A stretch of DNA of 50,580 bases from JAUXFK01 sp034189035 (GTDB lineage Bacteria; Desulfobacterota; UBA8473): contig JAXHVA010000022.1 of assembly GCA_034189035.1 (NCBI GenBank), forward strand, positions 1 through 50,580, in the 5' to 3' direction. Made by a program: the position numbers and the translations under genes. Positions within the stretch are counted from its first letter, which is position 1. Each line of letters starts with the position of its first letter. The notes under the pieces were generated by a model. The model saw only the letters and a list, made by a program, of their open reading frames with translations, searched no databases and was not told the origin of the DNA. Shown in pieces: positions 35,684-45,768 of the stretch.

Positions 35684-35863
35684 ATGACGATGAAAGAACT
35701 TAAGAAATTTGCCAAGGAACTCAATATCAAGATCTCCGGTTTGAGAAAGGCTGAACTCATAAGAACAATCCAGAAGGCTGAAGGGAATTTTGACTGCTTT
35801 GGTTCAGCTAAAGATCACTGCGACCAGTATGACTGCCTCTTTCGAGAGGACTGCATACTGTAA
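35684..35863 (+). CDS. Small SAP/Rho-N-like domain protein
   Basis: A 59-residue frame with GAGGAGAG upstream. The first 35 residues form the helix-turn-helix of SAP-type nucleic-acid-binding motifs (MKELKKFAKELNIKISGLRK). The tail is Cys-rich (four Cys: FDCFGSAKDHCDQYDCL...DC), suggesting a metal site. I recall similar short proteins in sulfate reducers, but their function is not known. Confidence 0.7.
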   Translation: MTMKELKKFAKELNIKISGLRKAELIRTIQKAEGNFDCFGSAKDHCDQYDCLFREDCIL

Positions 35864-36170
35864 GGTAAAATTTATCAAATGATCGCAGAAAATGGCAAAA
35901 TATTTATGAGTGGGCACTAATGAATAGAATACTATTTGTTTGCCTGAAACGCTAATTTCGCTATTGTTTAACAATCCATCCAAAGTATCCCACAGTACGG
36001 CCATTATATGTATTAATTGACATTATGATGCATTATTATTCATCTGTTTCGAACATTCTCCACAAAAATCTCTAAAATATTCTAACTCCTTATATCCAAC
36101 AAATAATCTGCAGAAATACATGCAACAATAACATATTGAAATTATTATATTTATTTTAAATAAACATTAC

Positions 36171-36186
36171 TGGCACATATAATGCT
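36171..36186 (+). promoter_or_regulatory. Sigma-54 promoter of the Usp/acyl-CoA synthetase genes
   Basis: TGGCACATATAATGCT has a perfect TGGCAC -24 box, and GG (36172-36173) and GC (36184-36185) are 10 bases apart. It lies about 65 bases before the Usp start, in the 389-base gap 35864-36252. That gap otherwise shows only AT-rich sequence and a TACGGCCATTAT motif near 35996. Confidence 0.75.
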
Positions 36187-36252
36187 ATAGAAAAGAACCG
36201 AAGAGGGAATGTTATTCATAAATATTTTTGATAAGAAAAGGAGGAGTAGATC

Positions 36253-36723
36253 ATGAAACTATTTAACAGGATATTATTCCCGGTAGATTTTTCTGATATG
36301 TCTCCGAAGATTGTACCTTGGGTCCTTGCTATGGGGAAGAGTCTTGATTCAGAAGTCCATATGCTTTTCGTAGCGCGAAGGCTCGAATACTTTTCAGCCG
36401 TGAATATAGAATATGTCTGTATAAAAAATTTTCAAAATGAAATTGTCAGGGGGGCAGAGCTTAAGATGGAGGAGTTTAAGTCGAAACATTTCAATGAACA
36501 TATTCCCTGCAAGACGAAGGTCGTTCTTGGAGATGCTGCAGAAGAGATATTGAAATACGTAGAATCCGCGAGAATAGACCTAGTGATTATGGGCACACAT
36601 GGTCGAAAAAGACTTGAAAAGCTGTTCTTTGGAAGTGTTGCTGATAAGGTAATCAAGACCTCCAATGTCCCTGTATTGAGTATTAATCCCCATAGAGTCG
36701 CCTCTGTAAAGGGGACAGAGTAA
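36253..36723 (+). CDS. Universal stress protein (UspA family)
   Basis: A 156-residue single Usp domain. The N-terminal strand ILFPVDFSD has the usual Asp, and the ATP-binding motif G-2x-G-9x-G-S is present (GTHGRKRLEKLFFGS). It is therefore likely an ATP-binding Usp. A sigma-54 promoter lies directly upstream and AAAGGAGGAG precedes the start. It is followed 54 bases later by the acyl-CoA synthetase/GNAT gene, which recalls the pairing of stress proteins with protein acetylation in other bacteria. Confidence 0.92.
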   Translation: MKLFNRILFPVDFSDMSPKIVPWVLAMGKSLDSEVHMLFVARRLEYFSAVNIEYVCIKNFQNEIVRGAELKMEEFKSKHFNEHIPCKTKVVLGDAAEEILKYVESARIDLVIMGTHGRKRLEKLFFGSVADKVIKTSNVPVLSINPHRVASVKGTE

Positions 36724-36777
36724 TGACAGAAGACTAAGAGCTTAAGAAAAAACTTCAATTGTATGGAGGAATTTTAC

Positions 36778-39465
36778 ATGAGCATACACAATATGGATAA
36801 GATTTTTAAACCTTCATCTGTTGCCGTTATCGGAGCGAGTGACAAAGAAGGAAGTGTCGGGTATTCTCTCATTACAAACATTATAGAAGGTGGATACAAA
36901 GGAAAGGTATTTGCGATCAATCCTAATTTGAAGTCTATAAAAGACATTGTTTGCTATCCCTCCGTATTGGAGATCGATGAACCTGTTGATTTGGCAGTTA
37001 TTGCCGTCCCTATCACTAAAGTCCCCTATATTGCGAGGGAATGCGTCCAGGTTGGCGTGAGGAGTGCGGTTATTCTTTCTGCAGGAGGGAAAGAGACAGG
37101 ACCAGAGGGAAAGAAGTTGGAAGATCAAATCAAGATAGAGGCGGGAAGAGGGGACCTCCGTATTATCGGACCGAACTGCTTTGGAATTGCATCTGCTGAA
37201 TCAAGCCTCAAAGCAAGCTTTGCCAGGTTCATTCCTTTAACTGGAAACCTTGCCTTTGTATCCCAAAGCGGTGGAATTTGTGCCTCTATCCTCGATCTTT
37301 CAGTAAAAGAGGGTATTGGATTCAGATACTTTGCAAGTGTGGGTTCAGTGCTCGATGTAGACTTTGGCGACCTTATCAACTATCTGGGCAATGATAAAAA
37401 TGTGACCAGTCTTATTTTGTATATTGAAAACCTGACTAATATAAGGAAATTCATGAGTGCTGCCCGGGCTGTATCCAGAGTGAAACCTATAGCAGTTCTT
37501 AAGGCAGGGAAATCAGTTGCAGGCGCACAGGCCGCTTCCTCTCATACAGGAGCAATGACCGGAGAGGATGCAGTCTATAATACAGCATTTAAGCGTGCCG
37601 GTATAGTTCGGGTAGACACTGTCCAGGAACTCTTTGACTGTGCGGAACTGATGGCCAAGCAGCCCGTCCCTTCAGGAGAGGGGGTGGGCATAATTACAAA
37701 CGGAGGGGGGCCAGGAGTTATGGCAACCGATGCTTTAGCAGCCTATGACATAGAACCTGTAGTCCTTGCACATGAAACAATTCAAAAGCTGGATGATATC
37801 CTGCCGCCCTTCTGGAGTAAAGGAAATCCGATTGATATTCTGGGCGATGCCTCCCCTGAAGTCTGGCAACGTACCATAGATGTATGCATATCAGCCCGTG
37901 AAATCAATGCACTTGTTATTATATTTATCCCACAGGCCCTGAGCAATCCGCTCACTATCGCTCAATCAATTGTGAAACTTCTTCAAAACAGACGTCATCC
38001 TCTTGTATTTGCCGTGTGGATGGGCGGTGAAAGTGTAGACCAATGTATGCGCATTTTGAACAGAGCCGGTATTCCGACCTATGAAACACCCGAGAGGGCC
38101 ATCACTGCATTACTCTACATGTACTCATACAAGCGTAACTTGGAGATGTTGCATGAGATTCCCCCAAAATTGGAACACTCCTTGGAACTTGATCGATCCA
38201 GTGCAAAAGCGATTATCAGGAGTGCATTGGAAAAAGGAGACACGTTTCTCACAGAGGTGGAATCAAAAGCACTTTTGGAAGCATATCGCATCCCAGTAAA
38301 TACCACTGAGCTTGCCCGAAGCCCAGATGAAGCTTCTCGTCTGGCTCAAAAAATCGGATACCCTGTAGCAATGAAGATCTGTTCCAGAGAGATCGTTCAT
38401 AAGTCAGATGTTTGTGGAGTTCAACTCAATCTCAGAAACGATCAGGAGGTAAAAAATGCTTTTCTTTCGATTGTAAAGAATGCCCGTAAAAATTATTCAA
38501 AGGCTATAATCCTCGGTGCTTCAGTCCAGAAGATGCTCCAACAGCCGGACTATGAACTCATTCTGGGGAGCAAAAAAGATCCTGACTTTGGCCCTGTAAT
38601 CCTCTTCGGGATGGGGGGTATCATGACTGAAATCCTCAAAGATACGGAAATAGCCCTTCCTCCCCTAAACAGACTGCTTGCCAGAAGGCTTATGGAAAAG
38701 ACAAAGATTTACCGAATTCTCAAGGGATACCGTAACAGACCTCCTGCGCCGCTTGCATATATCGAAGAGATTTTAATCCGTATTTCTCATCTGGTTACTG
38801 ACTTTCCCGAGATTGTGGAATTGGATATAAATCCAATGATACTGTATCAAAATGTTGTATGTGCTGTGGACGCTCGGGTGCTCATCCATCCTTCATCAAT
38901 TACTACCCCTCATCATCTTGTTATCAGTCCCTATCCGAACCAATATGAGACGAGAGTAAAGACAAAAGGTGGAGTGGATATCTTTATCAGGCCAATCAGA
39001 CCGGAGGACGCACCGCTTCTTGTGGAGTTATTCGATAGTCTCTCGCCACGCACAATTTACTATCGATTTTTTAGCCCAATGAAATCAATCTCTCATGATA
39101 TGCTAGTTCGGTTTACCCAGATCGATTACGATCGAGATATGGCCATTGTAGCTATTGCCATTGAGAATACTCAAAGAGATGAGAAGATGCTAGGCGTGGC
39201 ACGCCTCATAGGTAACATCGATGGGTTGACGGCTGAATTTGCCGTTGTGATTACAGATCCATTGCAGGGTAAGGGAATTGGAACTGCTCTTATTGAGCGC
39301 TTGATAGTTATCGCAAAAGAAAGGGGAATAAGGACTTTAACCGGTCTTGTTCTCAAGGAAAATCGTAACATGATCGCATTGGGTAAAAAACTGGGCTTTA
39401 TCGTAAAGAGGGCTGAAGATTTCAGTCAGTGTGAGCTCAATATAGATTTAACGTCCATACCTTGA
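36778..39465 (+). CDS. ADP-forming acyl-CoA synthetase fused to GNAT acetyltransferase
   Basis: 895 residues: CoA-binding Rossmann domain (about 5-130, VAVIGASDKEGSVG), succinyl-CoA-synthetase-like domains (150-455), ATP-grasp (about 480-700) and a C-terminal GNAT domain (about 735-890, LQGKGIGTALIERL). The SSHTGAMTGED segment near 260 carries a His in the place of the phosphohistidine of ADP-forming acetyl-CoA synthetases. The protein could therefore be an active synthetase, a Pat/PatZ-type lysine acetyltransferase, or both. I start at ATG 36778, with GGAGG eight bases upstream. It is flanked by Usp genes. Confidence 0.9.
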   Translation: MSIHNMDKIFKPSSVAVIGASDKEGSVGYSLITNIIEGGYKGKVFAINPNLKSIKDIVCYPSVLEIDEPVDLAVIAVPITKVPYIARECVQVGVRSAVILSAGGKETGPEGKKLEDQIKIEAGRGDLRIIGPNCFGIASAESSLKASFARFIPLTGNLAFVSQSGGICASILDLSVKEGIGFRYFASVGSVLDVDFGDLINYLGNDKNVTSLILYIENLTNIRKFMSAARAVSRVKPIAVLKAGKSVAGAQAASSHTGAMTGEDAVYNTAFKRAGIVRVDTVQELFDCAELMAKQPVPSGEGVGIITNGGGPGVMATDALAAYDIEPVVLAHETIQKLDDILPPFWSKGNPIDILGDASPEVWQRTIDVCISAREINALVIIFIPQALSNPLTIAQSIVKLLQNRRHPLVFAVWMGGESVDQCMRILNRAGIPTYETPERAITALLYMYSYKRNLEMLHEIPPKLEHSLELDRSSAKAIIRSALEKGDTFLTEVESKALLEAYRIPVNTTELARSPDEASRLAQKIGYPVAMKICSREIVHKSDVCGVQLNLRNDQEVKNAFLSIVKNARKNYSKAIILGASVQKMLQQPDYELILGSKKDPDFGPVILFGMGGIMTEILKDTEIALPPLNRLLARRLMEKTKIYRILKGYRNRPPAPLAYIEEILIRISHLVTDFPEIVELDINPMILYQNVVCAVDARVLIHPSSITTPHHLVISPYPNQYETRVKTKGGVDIFIRPIRPEDAPLLVELFDSLSPRTIYYRFFSPMKSISHDMLVRFTQIDYDRDMAIVAIAIENTQRDEKMLGVARLIGNIDGLTAEFAVVITDPLQGKGIGTALIERLIVIAKERGIRTLTGLVLKENRNMIALGKKLGFIVKRAEDFSQCELNIDLTSIP

Positions 39466-39533
39466 TCCAGGGAAACTTTCTTTCCCCTTGCAGTTTTTCA
39501 ATAAATAATTAAATTTTAGTAAAGGAGGATATT

Positions 39534-40475
39534 TTGAAAGAGCAGACTAAAAGAATCTTAGTGCCTGTGGATGGGTCAAAGAGTTCCCTGAGAGCTCTTG
39601 AGTATTTGCCTCTGATGTACCTTCCTCAAAAGGATCTGAATTTGACCCTATTATATATATTGCCTAAATTGCCTCGAACGCTTATCGATGAAGAAGAATA
39701 TAACAGAACCATCAGATCGCAAATTAAGAGTGTGGAAGAAAAACATGTACGAATGGCCGAACAGATATTAGCAGAAGCCAAAGAGATTCTTATTGAGGGA
39801 GGATTTAAGGAAGGCAGAATCAGGCCTATGTATAATAAAATAGAGGCCACAATACCGAAGGACATCTGTCATTTCGCAAGAAGCCAGGAGGCTGATGCTA
39901 TCCTTCTCGGCAGGTGGGGTCGAACCGAAGTAAAGAATTTTTTTGTCGGGGAGATCTGCGATAGGCTGGTGGAGTGTTGCGAAGGATTTCCCCTGTGGAT
40001 TATGGGAAGTAAAGTTGATTCAAAAAAGGTGCTTGTTTGCGTTGATGGCTCAGCAAATGCCCTCAGGGCAGTGGAACACGCAGGCCTGATGTTGGGTGGA
40101 ACCGACTGCGAAGTGACTCTCTTTCATACAATAACTCACTTAAGACGTTTTCTACCTATAGGCGTACTGGAGGGAGCATATGAACTCAAGAATCTCTGGA
40201 AGGAAAAATCAGAAGAACAGATATCCACTTATATGGAGAAAGCCATAGATACTCTTCTGAATGCGGGTGTTATAGCCGACAAAATTGTTGTGAAGACAAT
40301 GGAAGGCACTCGGAGCCCTGCCAATGACATTCTCAACGAGGCCCTCAGAAACGGATACGGAACGGTTGTATTAGGAAGAAGAGGGATTTCAATGGTGAAT
40401 GAGTTTTTTATGGGGAGTGTGACAAAAAAAATACTGCTGCACTTAAATGAGCTTGCTGTATGGATCGTTCATTAA
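39534..40475 (+). CDS. Tandem universal stress protein
   Basis: A 313-residue protein with two Usp domains (about 1-155 and 160-313). The second has an intact ATP motif (GRRGISMVNEFFMGS). In the first the final Ser is Glu (GRWGRTEVKNFFVGE), so it may not bind ATP. The start is TTG at 39534, seven bases after AAAGGAGG. It probably continues the transcript from the sigma-54 promoter at 36171 through the synthetase gene. The downstream gene is convergent, six bases away. Confidence 0.88.
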   Translation: MKEQTKRILVPVDGSKSSLRALEYLPLMYLPQKDLNLTLLYILPKLPRTLIDEEEYNRTIRSQIKSVEEKHVRMAEQILAEAKEILIEGGFKEGRIRPMYNKIEATIPKDICHFARSQEADAILLGRWGRTEVKNFFVGEICDRLVECCEGFPLWIMGSKVDSKKVLVCVDGSANALRAVEHAGLMLGGTDCEVTLFHTITHLRRFLPIGVLEGAYELKNLWKEKSEEQISTYMEKAIDTLLNAGVIADKIVVKTMEGTRSPANDILNEALRNGYGTVVLGRRGISMVNEFFMGSVTKKILLHLNELAVWIVH

Positions 40476-40481
40476 TTCTTC

Positions 40482-42014
40482 CTATAACCTTTCTTTAATA
40501 AAGGGAGATTTTTTAAAGGGTATCTCTATTGTAAATTGCGCGCCACCCCATTCACTTTTTGATAGAGTCAAGAAACCACCATGATCTGCGATTATCCTTT
40601 GACAGATGCTGAGGCCAATACCTGTGCTGCCGTTCTTTGTGGTAAAAAATGGATCAAATATCTTATCTCGTATATAATCCGCTATACCTGGTCCTGTATC
40701 TGATACCCTTATGTAAATATTTTTTTCATTCATAGATGATGTTATCCTTATCTTCTTTACACTATCAGTTTTATTCATAGATTCGATAGAATTGGAAATC
40801 ATGTTCATGACCACCTGTTCTATTGACTGGGCATCCATATAACTTCGTGGAATATCTTCATCCAGATTTTTTTCAATATTAATTCCATATTTTCGCAAGG
40901 CAACTGAAGAGAGTGAAATGGCCTCTTCAATCGGTTTGTTGACATTTGTCAGGACAAACTTTGGCTCAACCGGCTTGGAAAAATCTGTCACCCTTTTTAT
41001 GATGGTTTCAATCTTAACCGATGCTGTCTGAATTTTTTCTAAGGTTTCCTTCGCATTCTCAGGGCGCTCCCCTCTGTCGTAAATCGTCTCAAGGTTTTTT
41101 GTGTAAATATTAATGCCTGATAGGGGATTTCTTATCTCATGAGCAATACCGGCAGCCACCTGTCCCAGAGAGGCCATCTTATCTTTGATCCTCAATAGAT
41201 GTTCCATTTCTTTAATATTAGTAATATCCATCATGTTGATCAACACCGCTTCGTTATTGCGATATTCGATCAGACTCGCTTTACAGTTGACCCATTTCAG
41301 TTGAGAGCTGCTCTTATTCTCAATAGAGCGATAAAATCTGAAATCCGTTTCCAGTCTTTTTACCTTGCCGGAAGTTATCCTTCGATAGGATGATTTCATT
41401 TTATTCACATCATCCTGGTGAATTTTTATGCTCTTGATCCCCCCGGGCAGATACCCTATGAGTCTTTTCTGCTCAGGATTTTGATAGACGATTCGTTCCC
41501 CCTGTATGATGGATATGCCTACATGTGAGTTCTCCACCAGAGAGCGGAACCTCTCTTCACTTTCTTTCAGTTCATTTGTTTTCTCATCGAGCAGATGTTC
41601 AATAAGATTCTTTTCTTTTCGCAGGAGGTCTTCCGCGTTTTTTATCCGCAAAGCGGCTCTTACCTGAGCTACGAGCTGCATTTCATCGATAGGCTTGGTC
41701 AAAAAAGCATCAGCGCCGCTCTCCAGCCCCCTGACTATATGGGAAGAATCTCTGTCAACTGCTGTAAGCATGATCACCGGAATGTGCTTCGTTGTTTCAT
41801 GGAGCTTCAGGCGTTTGCAGACCTCGTATCCGTTCATTTCTGGCATCCTGATATCGAGAAGGATCGAATCAGGCTGTTGCTCTTTTGCCTTTTCTATTCC
41901 TGTTCTTCCCGATCGCGCGGTGACCACGGTACAGCCAGGAATCAAACTTGTCAGTAAAGCTTCTATGAGGACCAAGTTGTCCTCTTTATCGTCAATAGCC
42001 AGGATTTTTGTCAT
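40482..42014 (-). CDS. Receiver-PAS-histidine kinase
   Basis: A 510-residue soluble protein. The receiver spans 1-125 (Asp8/Asp9, Asp54 in LLDIRMPEMNG, Lys in FLTKPIDE), followed by a coiled coil, PAS (about 150-275), HisKA with His292 in GIAHEIRNP, and HATPase_c (NMISNSIES, DTGPGIAD, STGIGLSIC). I start at ATG 42014 (AAAGGGA upstream) rather than 42029. It overlaps the end of the upstream hybrid kinase by 23 bases, so the two are co-translated. The receiver suggests it takes phosphate from that kinase or feeds back on it. Confidence 0.9.
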   Translation of the reverse strand: MTKILAIDDKEDNLVLIEALLTSLIPGCTVVTARSGRTGIEKAKEQQPDSILLDIRMPEMNGYEVCKRLKLHETTKHIPVIMLTAVDRDSSHIVRGLESGADAFLTKPIDEMQLVAQVRAALRIKNAEDLLRKEKNLIEHLLDEKTNELKESEERFRSLVENSHVGISIIQGERIVYQNPEQKRLIGYLPGGIKSIKIHQDDVNKMKSSYRRITSGKVKRLETDFRFYRSIENKSSSQLKWVNCKASLIEYRNNEAVLINMMDITNIKEMEHLLRIKDKMASLGQVAAGIAHEIRNPLSGINIYTKNLETIYDRGERPENAKETLEKIQTASVKIETIIKRVTDFSKPVEPKFVLTNVNKPIEEAISLSSVALRKYGINIEKNLDEDIPRSYMDAQSIEQVVMNMISNSIESMNKTDSVKKIRITSSMNEKNIYIRVSDTGPGIADYIRDKIFDPFFTTKNGSTGIGLSICQRIIADHGGFLTLSKSEWGGAQFTIEIPFKKSPFIKERL

Positions 42015-45000
42015 GGTTCCCTTTCTCATAGCTCAAATATTTTTCTACTTTGCTCAACACCTCTTCAGGATCAAAGGGCTTGGATATATAGTCATCACAA
42101 CCTCCTTCTAAAATGCGCTCCATATCGCCCTTCATAGCCCGGGCAGTCATTGCGATTACAGGGATACTGCTAATTTTCCTGTTTTTTCTCATCTTCCTCA
42201 CTACAGTCATACCGTCTATCTTGGGCAGAGAAATATCCAGAAGAACAAGATCCGGGAGGTCTCCAAAGGCTGCCTTGAGTGCCTGCTCTCCATCCCTTGC
42301 CTCAACTAGGTCGTACCGGTCGTGAAGCACGGCCTTGATTGCAGCCATATTGTCGGTATTGTCTTCAACAACCAGTATAGAGGGTTTTCTTTTCTGTCCT
42401 TTGGCCATGGAGGTTTGCTCCGGCTCTTGTTTAATAACACTCGGTTCTTTTTCTTTTTTAATATCAAATATCTCATGTGGGCTCTCCACAGGCCCCTTTG
42501 CCCCCTCTATATCGGCAAGAATATCTATTATCAGATCTATTAAGGATTCAAGAGTCATGTTGCTTCCCTTTGTCAGCACGGAGGAAACATTTCCGCACAA
42601 CCTACCTATGTCTTCATCTGTAAGGTCTTTTGCCGTAACAACAATTACCGGCACACTGCTGGTTGCGGGATTGCTTCGAATCTTCTCTAATGCGCAAAAT
42701 CCATCCATTTCCGGCATGATCAGATCGAGAACTACGATATTTGGGACACTGTCTTGTAACAACTCAACACAACGAGCACCGTTTTCAGCAAGGATCACAT
42801 TCATCCCTTCTGCTTCTATTATTCGCGCCATCTCCTCTCTTTGGAAGTCGTTATCCTCCACAACCATAACAGTATATTCACCGACGGGAAATTCTTCGGG
42901 TCTGCCGACCTTTTTTATCTCTGAGATCAATTCCTCTTTCACCACAGGCTTCGTCAAATAGCCTACTGCGCCTAGGGCAATCCCTGTCTCTTTATCATCT
43001 GCAATTGAGACAATGATAACAGGGATATTTCTGGTTTTTAAACACTTCTTTAACCCCTGTAATACTTCCCATCCATCCATTTCAGGCATGAAGATGTCAA
43101 GGGTTATGGCAAAGAGTGTGAACCTCTTTGCCACATCGAGCGCTTCTTTCCCTGAAGTTGCAGTAATGGTATTGTATCCTTCCTGAATAAGGCTATTTGA
43201 AATCGTGGCAACGGCATCCGGATCATCGTCAACCACCAAAATCGTCTTTCCTTTTGGTCCCATACCAGTATCAGGCGTGTTTCTGGCAGGCTCACGAGCA
43301 GGAAAATTTACTTCCTGCCACAAAATCGGCAGCGTCAGTGTAAATTCAGAGCCCTTTCCGGGAACACTTTCAACTGATATGCGTCCGCCAAGCATCTTTG
43401 CAGTTTTATCGGCTATGGCAAGGCCGAGTCCTGTCCCTTCAAACCTTCTTGCCAATGATTCATCGACCTGCCTGAACTCATCAAAGATATGGGGGAGGTG
43501 TTTAGTTGATATCCCAATTCCCGTATCTTTAACTTTGATGTATATCCTTTCCTCATCATACTTTCCTGATACGGTCACATACCCTTTTTCTGTAAATTTT
43601 ACTCCATTTTCTATTATATTTTGGAGGATCTGTTGCACCCTTTTTTCGTCATTTTGAATCCGGGGAAAGTCTTTCGTCAATTCTGAATGGATAGAGACGC
43701 CCTTGCTCTGGGCAATGGGATCGAGACCCTCAACGATCGCCTCTACTATCAGGTAAGGGGAGAATAGCCTTGGGATTACATCCATCCTCCCAGCTTCTAT
43801 CTTTGACAAATCAAGAATATCTTCGATCAGCGCTAAAAGATTCATTCCGTTCCGTTCGATTATCTTAAGATAGTTTATCTCATCTGTGGAGAGTTTTTCA
43901 TTTATTTGCATCATAAGGACCCTTGAAAGGGCAAGCACTGAATTAAGTGGTGTGCGAAGTTCATGGCTCATATTGGATAAGAACTGACTTTTTAGCCGGT
44001 TCGCTTCCTCAACCTGCCGGCTTTTGATCTCTAATTCAAGATTCTTCCTCTGGAGTTCTCTGGATTGCTGTTTAAGTTCTTCGGCCTGTGAAGATAATTG
44101 TTTCGTCTGCGATATAAGCTCCCGGTTTTTCACTCTCAATTCTTTTGCAAGTCTTCTTGTCTCCTCATTGGCCAGAAGATTAGAAAAAGATGTATTAAGC
44201 GCCGGTATCCATTGATTATCGATGATTTCGATGCTTTTTTTTGTATACTTTTTGATGCTTGCAAGAGAAATGATAGCGGTTACTCCTTCCTGGACAACCA
44301 CGGGAATCGTAATTATCTCCTTCGGTATTATATCACCTGTGAATGTCTTGAATTTGAAGAGGGTATCTTCCGGAATATCATGGATATGGGAAATCTTCAA
44401 ATTTGCCAGAGTTTTACCGAACCCCCCTTCAAAACTCTTTATATGAAAGGGCTCCATTGCCTCAGGCATAAGACCGATGGATGCTATAATCTCAAAATGA
44501 GATTTTTCTTCATTGAGCATATAAAAGCCTGCCATTTCGGAATCAGTGAATTCCGTTAATTTCTTAACGAGTTCCAAGGCTAAAGTGTTCATGTTATCTG
44601 CAGCTGCCAGTATATCGATTATTCCAGAAACTGCTGATCGTACTTCCATCTGAAATTGTAATGAATCCGCCATCTCATTGAATGATTGCGATAAAAAGCC
44701 GAGTTCATCAAAAGTGCGATAGGCGTTTCTTGCAGTCATCTTACCTTCCCGTATCTTTCTCGAAACCTCCGTCATCTCAAGAACAGGCTTTGTAAGAATC
44801 TTGCTCAAAAAGACAGCGGCAAGCAAAAGGGCAACTGTACAGCACAGTATCAGCAAAACAGAATTAAGCAGCATCATTTTAATGGGGCCATTAATCTCTT
44901 TTATGTCCTGCTTTACCATAAAGCCCCATTGAGTAGTCGGTACATATCCATATGTAGCCAATACTTTTTCGCCCCTGTAATCTACTCCGCTAGTAATGTC

Positions 45001-45768
45001 ATTCTTGCCCTGAGACGCGAGCAAGGCCGGCAGGCCAGCTGCCTTTACTGTCAAAGGCTCTCTTTCAGAAGCCAGCCTCAACCTGTTTAACACAGTTCCG
45101 CCTTTATCGACGATTAGAGTCTCTCCTGTTTTTCCGAGTCCCGAATGATCGAGAAGGATTCGAAAGACAGAACGATCCAGATCAATCCGCACAACCAGTA
45201 TGCCGATAATACTCTCAGGGTGGGTGTAATCAAATAATGGAGATGATATGGTCATTGAAGAGATATTCAGGTTTTTTGAATAGAAGATATCTTTGATATA
45301 TATTTTTCGTATTCTCAAGGTCTCCTTATAATAAGGATTGTCGTCCCTGTATTTGCCTTCAAACGCTTTATTAGTTGATATCTCAATCCTGCCTGAAACC
45401 GGGTTGAGGATAAATATCTCTAGATAACTTTCGTGGTTCCTCACAAATGAATTCAAGGTTCTTCTGACGCTCTCAATGGCTGTATCATCATCTCGTGTAG
45501 TCCTGCCCTTGTCGAACACGCCTTTCAACGAAAGTATCTCAGGGTCATGGGTCAATGTCTTGATATCGCTGAATATTTCATGGAGCCAGTTCTCTATATT
45601 CTTTATCTTTAGCTCACGTATGGCTGTCAGCTTGTTGAATTCTCTTTCCCGGATTGCCTCTATTCTATATTGAAAGTGTAATACGGTCACAATCGACAGA
45701 GGCAACAGGCCGATAATCAGAAACCAAAATATCAGTCGGTTGCTCATTTTCTTAAAATATATTCTCAC
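41992..45768 (-). CDS. Large hybrid sensor kinase with three receivers
   Basis: 1258 residues from the GTG at 45768, which has GGAGG eleven bases upstream; an in-frame ATG at 45804 lacks such a site. Order: TM1 (about 8-30), double-Cache sensor, TM2 (about 295-320), HAMP, GAF (about 385-540), coiled coil, HisKA with His602 in NMSHELRTP, HATPase_c (DTGIGIS, GTGLGLAI), and three receivers (VVDDDPDA..LDIFMPEMDG; VVEDNDFQ..LDLIMPEMDG; VVEDNTDN..LDISLPKIDG). There is no Hpt domain. Multistep phosphorelay is likely. It differs in type from the four Cache kinases of the transporter region. Confidence 0.92.
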   Translation of the reverse strand: MRIYFKKMSNRLIFWFLIIGLLPLSIVTVLHFQYRIEAIREREFNKLTAIRELKIKNIENWLHEIFSDIKTLTHDPEILSLKGVFDKGRTTRDDDTAIESVRRTLNSFVRNHESYLEIFILNPVSGRIEISTNKAFEGKYRDDNPYYKETLRIRKIYIKDIFYSKNLNISSMTISSPLFDYTHPESIIGILVVRIDLDRSVFRILLDHSGLGKTGETLIVDKGGTVLNRLRLASEREPLTVKAAGLPALLASQGKNDITSGVDYRGEKVLATYGYVPTTQWGFMVKQDIKEINGPIKMMLLNSVLLILCCTVALLLAAVFLSKILTKPVLEMTEVSRKIREGKMTARNAYRTFDELGFLSQSFNEMADSLQFQMEVRSAVSGIIDILAAADNMNTLALELVKKLTEFTDSEMAGFYMLNEEKSHFEIIASIGLMPEAMEPFHIKSFEGGFGKTLANLKISHIHDIPEDTLFKFKTFTGDIIPKEIITIPVVVQEGVTAIISLASIKKYTKKSIEIIDNQWIPALNTSFSNLLANEETRRLAKELRVKNRELISQTKQLSSQAEELKQQSRELQRKNLELEIKSRQVEEANRLKSQFLSNMSHELRTPLNSVLALSRVLMMQINEKLSTDEINYLKIIERNGMNLLALIEDILDLSKIEAGRMDVIPRLFSPYLIVEAIVEGLDPIAQSKGVSIHSELTKDFPRIQNDEKRVQQILQNIIENGVKFTEKGYVTVSGKYDEERIYIKVKDTGIGISTKHLPHIFDEFRQVDESLARRFEGTGLGLAIADKTAKMLGGRISVESVPGKGSEFTLTLPILWQEVNFPAREPARNTPDTGMGPKGKTILVVDDDPDAVATISNSLIQEGYNTITATSGKEALDVAKRFTLFAITLDIFMPEMDGWEVLQGLKKCLKTRNIPVIIVSIADDKETGIALGAVGYLTKPVVKEELISEIKKVGRPEEFPVGEYTVMVVEDNDFQREEMARIIEAEGMNVILAENGARCVELLQDSVPNIVVLDLIMPEMDGFCALEKIRSNPATSSVPVIVVTAKDLTDEDIGRLCGNVSSVLTKGSNMTLESLIDLIIDILADIEGAKGPVESPHEIFDIKKEKEPSVIKQEPEQTSMAKGQKRKPSILVVEDNTDNMAAIKAVLHDRYDLVEARDGEQALKAAFGDLPDLVLLDISLPKIDGMTVVRKMRKNRKISSIPVIAMTARAMKGDMERILEGGCDDYISKPFDPEEVLSKVEKYLSYEKGNHDKNPGY

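Noticed and set aside
35804..36004. Minus-strand ORF of 66 codons
   Set aside because: It overlaps the end of the SAP-like gene and AT-rich intergenic DNA and has no supporting signals.
42113..44559. Plus-strand ORFs inside the hybrid kinase gene
   Set aside because: They are antisense shadows of a gene with clear domain structure on the minus strand.
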